Below are positions 12,532 to 23,541 of a DNA stretch of 64,000 nucleotides, one piece after another (position 1 is the stretch's first letter; every line of letters begins with the position of its first letter). The translations under genes were made by a program, and so were the position numbers. A model generated the notes under the pieces. The model was not told the DNA's origin, did not search any database, and worked only from the letters and a program-made list of their open reading frames with translations. Origin of the DNA: Hyaloperonospora brassicae (Eukaryota > Oomycota > Peronosporomycetes > Peronosporales > Peronosporaceae); assembly GCA_947650285.1 (NCBI GenBank), contig CANTFL010000235.1, positions 182,277 through 246,276 on the forward strand. The letters are read 5' to 3'.

Positions 12532-14988
12532 ATCTTCTCGGCCTTTTCTGGCAGCATCCCCGCATGCTTGTTCGGGACATACCACTGGCGGATCATGTTG
12601 TAGAACTCCTCCATGGGATACTTCCCCGGGTCGTGCATCTCACCGCATGCACGGCACACGAAGAAACAGTTGTCAGAGGGGTGTCCTTTACGCCCATACT
12701 TCTGGCAAGTGAGCCGTTTCCAACAACGGAGATCTCCATGCTTGGTTAATCCGCAATGAGTACACGGCTTCGATGGCAAATTGCGATCTTGATAGTCTCG
12801 ACGATTGTTCGGGTCGACCGATCTCGCGTTTGCTGTAACGTCGTTAGGAGATGAACGCCGATCCTTAGTGGCAGCCACATGGACTGATCTCAATCGATCT
12901 TCCAAATCCGATCCGTAAGTGTCCGATCCTGACTCGCTGCTGACATCCTCGGTACGGATCATCCTCACCGCTCGTGCAGGCTTAGACAGCGCTGGACCCT
13001 GAGTTCCCTTCTGTCTGAACTTGGACGATCCCATCATCACTTTCCCTTGACGCGATCTCCCTTGTTGATATCCATGCAGTGTATTTTGCATGGCCTCCGC
13101 GTCTTCTACATTCAGCAGTAGCAATTGATTGGACAGATCGGGGTCGTCCAAAGTGTCAATGAAATGGTTGACATGTTCCTTGCGCGCAGCTGGCAATCCA
13201 GTCATCACCGGTATCTTCGCTTCCATTCCCATCACATTAAGCCGATACAGGGTGCAAAGGATCTTCCTCCGATCGCTTCTTTGCGTGGTAATACTATCGG
13301 CTCGTGGACATCACGTGTCCCGCATATTCCACAAGAAAGCTGTTCATCAACTCCTTCCATTTGAATCTCGTCGATCTACTCAGCTGTCGGTACCAATAAC
13401 GGGCGGGGCCCACCATGAGATCACCGAAAACCAGACATCTCTCTTCGTCCGGTGCTTGATCCCGGAGGAACGCTGACTTCAATTTGCCGATCCAGGTTCA
13501 TGCTTTGTCTACTTCCCGATCCTTCCCTGAGAATTCTTTCAGTTCAGAAATCGAAGAGATTCTGATCCTCTGCGTGATGTATACCCCTCCGGCAGTCACA
13601 CCGGTCGAGGCTACGTGAGGGCGCCGTGGTTCGGGCATCCATAAATCGTCCGGGTCGTATTCCGCCTCTTGATGGATCTGCTGGTAAGTGTCCGACTCCA
13701 CCGATTCCCTCTCCACATCCGGCATGTCATGGCTTTCGTGCGAGGGATGGAAAAAGGCACGGCGATCTGGGTAGTGGGTCGGCTGTCGATTCATTCGCTG
13801 AGCTGTACGTTGATCCGCCTCGTACTTCCTCACGGCTGCATTGAAGTGCCGGCTTAGATCGCCCTCTTCTTGATCATTCAGCCTAGTACGGGTACCGGCC
13901 GATCTCTGTGGCATGTCGCTCTTGGCTTGTCCTTTAAAGGCGTCGATCTTGGCTTGGCCGATCTTGTCCTTTAAAAACATACCGCCAGACGGTCCTAACG
14001 ACATTCGACGAATTCTGATAAATCCATCTGACTCGCTCTCGGAGTCGTCCGAGGCGTAGCGGGGCGATCCCACGGCGTGTTCCTGAAGCGAATCAAAAGG
14101 TGTCTCGATCTTGTCTTCAGGAGCGTTGGCTTTGCCCACCAGCATTATCATAATCTCCACAAACTCGTTCGCCGCGTTCTTCAACTGTTCCAAGCTGCAA
14201 CTCAGCAGTTCATCTCCATCAAAAGCGTTAGGGCAGACACCCATGTCATCCAACATCTGCAAAATCAAATTGATCTCGTCAACTTTGTTGGTCCCCGGAG
14301 GTGGGACCGAGATCGGCTTGTCCAGAGGACCGATCAACTTGGGCCTTAATTTCTTGAACACTGGATCCGTCTTGAGTAGCGTTTTCAAATGGCCATAATA
14401 TTACTGCCACTTTGCACGGTCCCGCGCTTCGCTGTTCGTCTCCTTCTCCCTGGACGCGATCTTCCCTGGGTTGTATTCCGTCTTTGGCCTCGCGATCTTA
14501 CCTGGTGCTTCATCGCATTCCTCTTTGACTCCGGTCTTCGGTTGCACGGTGTGGCCGATCTGTCGCTCTTTGACGTCTGATCGTACCGATCTCATCTTGG
14601 ATCGTTCCAATGCGGTCGATCTCGCGGTCGAGTGTCTCGGCTTGAGGTCGGGCGATCTCTCGACGAAGGAATAGGGTTTGGCTTTCGCCGATGTGGTTTT
14701 CATTATTGGATTTTCATCCAGCAGATCGCTCTTTGCAGAGCGATCTGCGGTGGCCCCCGAAAGGGCCCTAGGAGGTATTTGAGGTTTATCTTCCAGATCG
14801 ATTTCTCGATCTTCCTCTTTCATTTTCATTTCATCAGGGGCCCCTCCCAAAACTCTGATGATCTGAGGATCTTGTGTTTCTGCGTGTCTGCATCGATCCC
14901 TCTGTCGCTGACACTTCAATCCCAGGTTCTTGCTTGATCTTGACGTCTTCGCCAGTGGACTCACGGTGAAATCCAGAGGCCTCAGAAG

Positions 14989-15006
14989 ATCCGGGCACGC
15001 GCACCA
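14989..15006 (-). other. tRNA primer-binding site
   Basis: Eighteen bases, minus strand TGGTGCGCGTGCCCGGAT, begin one base inside the 5' LTR. Their complement ends in CCA with discriminator A, a seven-base acceptor half (CACGCGC) and a T-stem half (CCGGG), as expected of a tRNA 3' end. The tRNA identity was not determined. Confidence 0.85.
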
Positions 15007-15007
15007 T

Positions 15008-16872
15008 TGTGGTGAAGTCGATCTCACAAAATTCGCAGACGTGAGTGTCGATCTTCCACTTGCCCAGACTTGCCGACTCACTGAGGGGGTACTCCGATCC
15101 GTGCCTTGCTGTATAACCTTGTGCTCACCTTGTGTACCCGTCGGTTGGGCTGGCTTGAGCTCTTCGTAACGGCCTTGGGAGATGTCGATCTCGCTGAGAG
15201 GTTGGGTTGAGCGTTCGCTTCCTGTGCGGAAATCTTCACACCACGAACGGGGGTTCTGCGATCTTGATCTTGAGTCGCGGCAGTCACTCTTGGGCGATGT
15301 CGCGATCTCGATCTTGAATCACACCGATCTCGATTTGTCTTCGGGATCGGGGTCTTCGCTGTGCGGAAATCTTCACTCAGCAAATAATTGTCTTGCGTCG
15401 ATCTTGCGTTGGGATCGGTCCAATCTAGTCTCGGGATCGGCCGATCTTGCCGGAAGTGCGCAATGTGGGCAGATCGGTCCTGGGTTTCGCCAAAATGAAA
15501 CGTGCCGATCTGTCCAGTAAATCAAAACGATCTTGCTCGGTCTTGTCTTGAACGCCTTGTCCAGATCTTCTGAACACTTGCGCCGTCTCGCGATCTTGTG
15601 TCCAATGTCCTTTTCCTTTTCCTGATGTTGCTGCTACCGTAGCAGTTGAGTTGAGTGTGAGTACTTGACCGATCCGGGCCAAATATCCCGAGATCGCTCT
15701 TCTCGATCTTGGCCGACAATCCAAGATCGGTCTTCTGTGTCCTTGTAACACGCGCGCCTTGACCCGCCGGGGAAGCCAAATCAATCTTGCCCGGAGAAGA
15801 GGGGAGGGGAACGTGCGTCGTGAGCAGAAGAAGTAGAGTTCAAGTCTGTTTATTAACCAACCAAATTTATAGCCAACCTATCCTTAAGTCTATTCCCAAC
15901 CGTAGGTCACTCTCCAAGTCGATATCACCTTTAAGCTTGACCGCCCCTTGAACCCGTGTCGAAATCTCGTGACCTGTACTCCAAAGATAGCGCCAATACT
16001 CCCGATATCGTACCTAGACACCAAAAAAGGGACCAAATTCCAAATACGGTACCAAATACCCAATTTTGGTACCGAAAGGTCCAAAATAGTACCCAAATAA
16101 GGAATGTGCCTAAATCCATTTTGCGACGTCCATTCGACCGGCTTCCACTGGCTCTTTCGGTCTGAACTTTTGGGACATCTCTCATAGACCTTCAACAAGC
16201 ATTTACATCATCATACGATAGCTCCATCATCGATATATCCATAACCAGCAGGGAACATGACCGATCTGATGTCCAATTCGAGATCGAGTAGGCTCGACAC
16301 AGTGCGATCCGGCCCTATATGTCGTTTCCGTTCATTTTGTGTACTCCAATACCATTCCCAAGGGTCTATCTGCTCAATGGGACCATCCATAGTTCTTACA
16401 ACGGTCCCCCGGACTCCCACCAACATCCACAATTCCAGATCGGTCCATAATTAACCTAAATCAGTACTTCTTTTGGGAGCCCGGTATAGAATGTCACCGA
16501 TCTAATAGATTTCAACACCTTTGTCACAGAGTCACTTCGCATCGTCTGGTCCCAGATGCACCTTTCCCAGAGTAATTCTGCTTCAGATCAGCCGTTTAGT
16601 ACAATCCAGTCCCTTGTCCCAGATCGCACCGTTACAATCATTCCTTGTCCCAGATCGCAGCATGGGAATCATCCCTTTTCACGCCCCGTCTCAGATCGTT
16701 CGATACCCGTCAGTCTGACGACAGTTGGATCGTATCGTCTTTCTCCGTTGGGATCGCCTCCCATCTCTCATTGGATCGCCAGGTCCCGTGGTCTAATTCT
16801 CCACCAGTAAGTGGCGCCTCACATATGTGGTCACCGATCCTCGTAGAAAATTTGATTAGTGACTTTGCCACA
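15008..16872 (-). repeat. 5' LTR of the Gypsy element (right on the plus strand)
   Basis: 1865 bp with TGTGG...CCACA ends. It should carry the promoter for gag-pol transcription toward lower coordinates. It differs from its partner at scattered sites, with a denser cluster around 15890-15960. The base after its end begins the CTAT target duplication. Confidence 0.95.
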
Positions 16873-16876
16873 CTAT

Positions 16877-18270
16877 TGTGGGGCCAAATTTTCACTAATT
16901 CGGACGTGCGAGCTCACGAATGGGCACTATGATCTGTGCCTTACTGAATGTTTCTGTGATTACCTTGTGTATCCGTCAGTTGGATTGGTTTAGGCTTTTC
17001 ACAACGGCTTTGGAAGATGTCGATCTCGCGATTGTATTACATTGAAAGGAGTGATCGCTGTGAGGGAATTGTTTCACATAGAGATTGGTTTTCTTTTGTT
17101 GCCATCTTGTGCGGTCCAGTCATACATCTCTCTGCTTTTATACCTTAATTTCCTGAGCCATCTTGCGACCTTAGTCTCCAGTCTTTCGTATGTTTGTTGC
17201 GTTCAATCGCTGTGAAATTTTTAGAGCTTTTATCGATCCTCGTTCGTAGTCCTTAATAGGTCACCTCGAGCTTTGCTACATAGCTCAATATCGGTATTAT
17301 GCGTCTTGAACAAGCGTGCTACGATTATTTTAAAAAAAACAATGCGCCTGAAGAGGAGGAGCACTTATTGTAAGAATAACCGAAAAATTAAAGTCTGTAT
17401 ATTATTAAACCAATTAAATAGCCCACCTGTCATCTCACCTGTCCTAAAGCCATAGGATATCTTTCCAACTAAAATTAATATAACTCTAGGTTGTCGTCAT
17501 CAATACGTAATAATTTTAATGTCAACACCTACCCTTCTCACTATAATCGCAAAATTATAATCTACACATGATAATATAACTATACCTGAAGTGTCATGAC
17601 TGTTTACCGGATACTATTGGATTTACTTAAATATTAGAGACTTGCCTAACTCATGCGCCAAATATGTTTTATTACATTTGTGGCATCGATATGAACCCCT
17701 TGCACCATCTCTTATAATGTATTCTGCTGAGGGCTGAATCGCACATCCATCTATACTCAACGCTTTCAATTTCTACCTCTAGCTGTATTAACAATTCCTT
17801 TCCAAAAATGATATCTGATCATAGCTGCCCTTTTTGGTTTTTGGATGGGTGGTTGATGACAAAAGCCCTATCTCATCAATTGATTCACACACTTATCCCG
17901 CATTTTTTCGATCTACAAATTCACTTGTCCTAAATTCTCTAGTGCAAAATCATCTGGGACTTTCAGATTGGCCAATTTAGAGCAGACGACTGAAGATTTC
18001 TTTCTATTGAATGACCGCCCCGAGCGTTTGGTGCCCCGTCTCAAAAGAGCCAAGCATTATCTTCCCCATTTAATCAATAAAAGAATCATAAGCCACACTA
18101 TATACCATTAACATTTCGTCCCTGATCGACTCCGTTTCACTGGTACATCAATCAATTGTAAGTGAAATGAAGCAGCTATATACTTAAGTAAATCGCTGAC
18201 AGACATTTGACGCTAATCACATTTAGGTGGAAAGGGATCGACAGCGCCATTTTTCATAGACTTTGCCACT
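16877..18270 (-). repeat. Older, diverged LTR of a related Gypsy family
   Basis: It starts TGTGGGG directly after the target duplication. It is alignable by eye with the LTRs: about 75% identity over 16930-17030 (core ACCTTGTGTATCCGTC), again near 17390-17450 (AAGTCTGTATATTATTAAAC), and at the end (ATAGACTTTGCCACT). It is shorter and more AT-rich than the young LTRs, with fewer GATC sites. No clear target duplication was found, so the end is approximate. Confidence 0.7.
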
Positions 18271-19591
18271 TATATTTTATAAATATGAATTAATCTGTGT
18301 AAGAATTCCGGACCGACTAAATTAAAATGTGTTCGTTCTTATACAGACCATACATATACACCAAATGCGGAAGTCTTGAACTCATTGTCTGGAAGGCAAT
18401 GTATATATAAACACACAAGATGTGCAAAGCTAAAATTTTAAAGTTATAGATTGCATTTTACCAATTTTTGGTGCATCGTTGGTACAAACGACGTACGGCC
18501 TATTAAATTATTATGTGTCAAAGCGATCACGGACTGGACGGAGCTAGTCCTTGTCATTATACTACCCAAACATACAATATGGAGAGCTACTTGCACAAAT
18601 GATCGCGCAACGCCAGGGTGACGGACAAATTTTCTCTTGATTGCACTATATCGTAAAAAATTATGTGGAAAGTCAGCCCTTCGTATAAAATAATAATCAA
18701 ATTGGTACAATTGCCTGTGTTGACGATTACCGACTAAGAAAGACACGATACATGTGATCTGTAGTGCCTTCAATCTTAAAGTCAATGTTACGTCAGCACA
18801 AAATATTAAAGACGGCGCTGCGCATTTCTGTCATCAGTCGCATCAGCTACAGACACTATTACATGATTAATAGGTGAATGATTCGATAGCCTATGCCACC
18901 AAGTATGCTTTTCCAAATAAAGCGTATCTCTCATTATATATGGATCATTCACTGTACACACGCCATTACATATTGACTTTAACAACCCGCACTTATCACA
19001 AATAATGGCGAGTTGGATGTAATTTATGTGGACAAAAGAAATATGCGAGGAATATATTAAGGAAGGAAGAACGTTGTAGCTTAAGGAGATTTCGAGCTAG
19101 ATAAATTGCACCTGCCAAAATTGATGAAATTTCTCCAATTTACTGGTAGAAACGAGGTCTTAGACGTTATACATAAGGTATAAACAAGATTTATAATAAC
19201 ATTTGATACTAGTTTACGGTCACAACCCCCAAGATCTACGACCGTGACATCGGTAAACAAAATGTTGGTTAATTATACGTCTTCATATCTCGCAAAAATT
19301 GTCAAGCGCCATAAATCAAGTAGCGGGTTTATTTTATCTTTATTAATGTAAAAATAAGAAGGACATAAAGTTACTCAAGCTGGAATGAAGTATAGCGAAG
19401 GAGATAAACCAATACAGTGCAGTGTTTTTGGAGTCCAAGACACGTGTACATTTAACGCAAGTAAGTCCCTGCGCGGGCTAGAGTATGCCTACAATCAAAT
19501 CTCGAGAGAAGTAGCTTGTAGAGGTCTTAACTGGTAGCGCATAGGATTCAGTAAGGCTCGGGTTGGGTATTCTCGCTACCAGCGAAAGAAA

Positions 19592-19690
19592 TAGTCTCGT
19601 CGACGACGAATTTTTGAATTTTAGTAACAGGGAACGGTTTAAGTCTCGTTGACGATGAGTTGATGAGCCTTAGTAACAGTGACCGTTTTC
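19592..19690. repeat. Imperfect 49-bp tandem duplication
   Basis: Two neighbouring copies share AGTCTCGT-GACGA and TTAGTAACAG-GA-CGTTT, differing at about a dozen positions. No function is suggested. Confidence 0.7.
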
Positions 19691-20791
19691 TAAGGAGTTT
19701 CCTAAGTGGCAAGCCGGTGGTTTTCAGCCGAGATCACCGTAAATCCTCTGATCGGGCATACACTGCGCTCGGTGACTTGTAAAAACGCGTACTGAGTTGT
19801 CTTACATCCACTGGTGTACAGTTACAGGAAGTGGGAGGGTCAGAAGCTGCTGGGCTCAGGCAGGCTTCAAAGGAAATTTGGTGTGAGGAATCAGTTAGGC
19901 AAACACCGCAACTAAGCCCGAAGTGATACCCGCGTATGGTTTATCCTAACGTATCAGACTGTTTTGCGATCTTGGCTCATCGATATAAGTGTTTGGTAAT
20001 GAGACTTATTTGATCTATATACATTGAATAATGAGCTACACCTTAAAGCAACAAGTGCACTTTCTACGTGTAGCGCAACGCCACGTGTCCGTATATATAA
20101 TACATTGCATGCTTTTACGAAGCATCAGTAGTGACATGATTACCTGATAATCAATCTCCAGCCGTCCTTTCTGATAAAACGTTCTCGCACAGATATCGTT
20201 TTTGTAGCTCTGGCTGGGCTACGCGAGGAACTGAAGCTTAAGAAAATTTCTGTAACAATTTTAGACAATTCTACCAGTACTTCATCCTGTATAATAATAA
20301 AAAAATAAGTCTATCGCTTATATATTTTCAATTAGCAACTCCAGAGGAATGAGATGTGTCTTATTGTATGTAAATAATACCAAATTAATATAAAATTGCA
20401 ACCTTATATTTAATTAGTACACATCGTCGATATTGTCGTATCTTCGCTACGTAATTGTTAATAATTTTTATCTGTAGATAATAACCACACCGCGATTTTA
20501 TTAATTGATATAGACCATTAAATCAATAAATATATCAACAATTGATGATAAAGACGCGCGATGAATATTTAGCGGCGGTCACATATGTAGTCATAGTTTA
20601 ACATCGGCCAGACAAGAATAATGGGTTTTTCAAAAAAGATCCAACTACATTGTACACAGATGCAAATTTTTCTTATACTGAACTTGTACGTTTTAAAAAC
20701 AATTTTACCGCTGAACATACAGCGCACGTGAGTTTGCTAGGCATCTACCTACATTGTTTATTTATTGTAGCTTGTATCTTGTCCATACAAG

Positions 20792-20890
20792 CGACTTCGC
20801 CTCCCATGCCAATTAGAAGACTTAAGATGGAAAGCTTTTACCCACTTCGTCGCCCATGCCAATCAATAGAGTGAAGATGGAAAGCTTTAG
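20792..20890. repeat. Imperfect 49-bp tandem duplication
   Basis: Two copies share ACTTCG-C-CCCATGCCAAT and AAGATGGAAAGCTTT. It is an isolated minor repeat. Confidence 0.75.
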
Positions 20891-21747
20891 GCAATCGTGA
20901 CACGTCGACGTCTAGTCAAAGAAAAGGATTCTTCGAGAATACGAAACGAAGAGACGAGGAAGTTCATTCAGCGATAGTGTCATCGTTCCTTTGCCACCAC
21001 ACACGAAATGAAAAGAAATTGCATATTTACGAAGGCGTACTACTAGCAGTAGCTTGTTTCATGGCAGCTCAATTCTTTAATGTGACTATTAAATTTATAT
21101 ATGCCGTAGTACTAGCCCTCTGACGCTTGTTTCTGGCGCGCATTTATTTAGTGCGAGATGATCGAGTCCACGGAGTCAGCGCAGGTCCCTCAATACCGGA
21201 TATTATAAATTGAGTTGTCATCGAATAGTAATATACGCATTTGTTAAATATATTCGTAGCCTTCATGACAGCATTGTGGTCGGATATCGCACGCATTTGA
21301 ATAGATACGCCTGTGTCTATTGCAATCATTGCGAATCGATCAGTCAATTTGTTGTTGGTGCGATAATGATGTCCCCAGCTGGATGCATTGATATCGTTTT
21401 CGATGGCGCTTACTTCGATAAATAACCGCTTTAATTGCAGCTCGCGTTGAGGGTGTCGAGATCGGGGTTGCGAAAGCACAAGCGCATTGCCCCATATGAC
21501 ATGCAGGTGTGAGTAACCACATACCTTAGCTTGTCAAAGACTGTGCAAATACCACCAGTAAATCGCAACGTTGTGACTGGCATCAGCGGAATCATATCCC
21601 ATGCTTGGCACCCACATGACGCAAGCGGCGTGTGTCTGAACGTGGGGTTGGACAATGACGGAGTGTAGATCCTCTTAAACCGGTATTCTCACGAGATACT
21701 CCATTAAAAAGAGGAGGTTTTATATAGCACTTTTGCGCAGTGGCATA

Positions 21748-23541
21748 TGTGGTGAAGTCGATCTCACAAAATCACTTGAGTGAATGCCGATCTTCCACTT
21801 GCCCAGACTTGCCGAATCACGCAGGGGGTACTCCGATCCGTGCCTAGTTGTATAACCTTGTGCTCACCTTGTGTACCCGTCGGTTGGGCTGGCTTGAGCT
21901 CTTCGTAATGGCCTTGGGAGATGTCGATCTCGCTGAGAGGTTGGGTTGAGCGTTCTCTTTCAATGCAAAAATCTTCACACCACGAACGGGGGTTCTGCGA
22001 TCTTGATCTTGAGTCGCGGCGATCTCTATTTGGAGATGTCGCGATATCGATCTTGAATCGCACCGATCTCGATTTGTCTTCGGGATCGGGGTCTTTTCTG
22101 TGCAGAAATCTTCACTCAGCAAATAGTAGTCTTGCGTCGATCTTGCCTTGGGATCGGTCCGATCTGGTCTCGGGATCGGCCGATCTTGCCGGAAGTGCGC
22201 GATGTGGGCAGATCGGTTCTTGGTTTCGCCAAAATGAAACACGCCGATCTATCCAGTATATCGCTTCGATCTTGCTCAGTCTTGTCCTGAACGCCTTGTC
22301 CAGATCTTCTGACCTCTTGAGCCGTCTTGCGATCTTGTGTTCAATGTCCTTTTCCTTTTCCTTGTGTTCCTGCTACCCTAGCAGTTGAGTTGAGTGTGAG
22401 TACTTGATCGATCCGGGCTAGATATCCCGAGATCGCTCTTCTCGATCTTGGCCGACAATCCAAGATCTGTCTTCTGTGTCCTTGTATCACGCGTGCCTTG
22501 ACCCGCCGGGGAAGCCAAATCAATCTTGCCCGGAGAAGAGGGGAGGAGAACGTGCGTCGTGAGCAGAAGAAGTAGAGTTCAAGTCTGTTTATTTACCTAC
22601 CAAATTTATAGTCAACCTATCCTTAAGCCTATTCCCAACCGCAGGTCACTCTCCAAACCTATATCACCTTCAACTTGACTGCCCCCTTGAACACGTGTCG
22701 AAATTTCGTGGTCTGTACTCCAAAGATAGCGCCAATACTCCCGATATCTTACCTAGACACCAAAAAGCAGCAAATTTCGAATGTGGTACCAAATACCCAA
22801 TTTTGATACCAAAAGGTCCAAAATAGTACTCAAATACCAAATGTGTCCAAATTCGTTTTGCGACGTCAATTCAAACGGCTTCCACTGGATGCTGGTTGAA
22901 GGTCCATGAGTGAGACATCACTCACGGACCTTCAACCAGCACGTTTGTCACGATCCGAAAGTCTCATCAGAGATATATCCATAATCAGTGGGGAACATGA
23001 CCGATCTGATGTCCAATTCGAGATCGAGTGAGGCTCGACACAGTGCGATCCGGCCCTATATGTCGTTTCCGTTCATTGTGTATACTCCAATACCATCCCC
23101 AAGAGTTTATCTGCTCCATGGGACCATCCACAGTTCTTACAACGGTTCCACGGACTCCCACAAACATCCCCACTTCCAGATCGGGCCATAATTAATCTAA
23201 ATCAGTACTCCCTTTGGGAGACCGGTAAAGGGTGTCACCGATCTGCAGGATGTTACACCTTCGTCACAGAGTCATATCACATCACCTTGTCCCAGATCCT
23301 TGTCCTAAATCGCTCCATGTAAATCGTTCTATTTGTCGTCTTGTCCCAGATCGCTCTGTCTCAGGTCGATCCATATCCATCAATCTGGTGACCGTTGGAC
23401 CAGATCGCCGATCCCCGTTGAGATCGCCTTCCATCTCCTTATTGGATGGCTAGGTCCTATGTCATCATTTTTTACCAGTAAGTGACGCCTTAACTAGGTT
23501 GTCACCGATCCACGTCTTAAAATTTGATTAGTGACTTTACA
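21748..23541 (-). repeat. Solo LTR of the same Gypsy family
   Basis: It begins TGTGGTGAAGTCGATCTCAC like the full-length LTRs and ends GTGACTTTACA. It is flanked by a 4-bp duplication CATA (21744-21747 and 23542-23545). No internal element sequence is attached, so it is the product of LTR-LTR recombination. It is diverged from 2222-4079 by many substitutions and indels and contains a private palindrome at 22890-22941. Confidence 0.92.
22890..22941. other. 24-bp-arm palindrome (hairpin) inside the solo LTR
   Basis: The arms 22890-22913 and 22918-22941 are inverted copies with one mismatch (TGCTGGTTGAAGGTCC core), separated by four bases. The right arm corresponds to sequence present in the other LTRs (CATAGACCTTCAACAAGCAT). 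The left arm replaces different LTR sequence, so it is new here. Confidence 0.9.

Larger units (their letters stand above)
12522..15007 (-). pseudogene. gag: Gypsy gag (capsid and zinc-knuckle nucleocapsid), multiply broken
   Basis: The likely start is the ATG at 15005-15007, one base inside the 5' LTR and overlapping the primer site. That frame reads well (with a KIKQEPG stretch) for ~40 codons. Near 14880 the coding signal moves to another frame, so a frameshift is inferred. That frame is then cut by TAA at 14401, TGA at 13498 and TAG at 13294, with capsid-like sequence on both sides (WIGKLKSAFLRDQAPDEE and RYWYRQLSRSTRFKW cores). A second frameshift lies near 13265. From about 13250 the last segment has a C-terminal capsid motif (KEHVNHFIDTLDDPDL) and Cys/His knuckles around 12640-12770. 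The knuckle CQKYGRKGHPSDNC has Tyr for its second Cys. Gag ends at 12522. The protein would package element RNA; this copy cannot make it. Confidence 0.85.
2222..16872 (-). mobile_element. Complete 14.65 kb Ty3/Gypsy chromodomain LTR retrotransposon
   Basis: Seen: two long direct repeats (2222-4079 and 15008-16872), each starting TGTGG and ending CCACA, bracket gag and pol read from the minus strand. The element is flanked by the 4-bp duplication CTAT (2218-2221 and 16873-16876). The order protease, reverse transcriptase, RNase H, integrase, chromodomain is that of chromodomain-bearing Ty3/Gypsy elements. A primer-binding site (14989-15006) and a short purine tract (4081-4089) lie at the expected LTR edges. 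The two LTRs differ by roughly 2% by eye, including a 7-bp indel near 3841, so insertion is fairly recent but not current. gag, pol and an extra antisense frame all carry stops or frameshifts, so this copy cannot be autonomous. At 14.65 kb it is long for the superfamily; the extra length is the long LTRs plus the antisense frame. The whole element is very rich in GATC. Confidence 0.95.
18271..21747. other. AT-rich intergenic DNA with unassigned ORF relics
   Basis: Mostly stop-rich, AT-rich DNA. A 113-codon minus frame (18444-18785) and two adjoining minus frames (21144-21479, 21431-21655) are longer than expected for the composition, but I recognise no motif in them. They may be element relics. 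Two short imperfect tandem duplications are listed separately. The last four bases, CATA, are the target duplication of the solo LTR. Confidence 0.6.

Noticed and set aside
18444..18785. 113-codon minus ORF in AT-rich DNA
   Set aside because: No recognisable domain, isolated, and no promoter-like element seen; not supportable as a gene.
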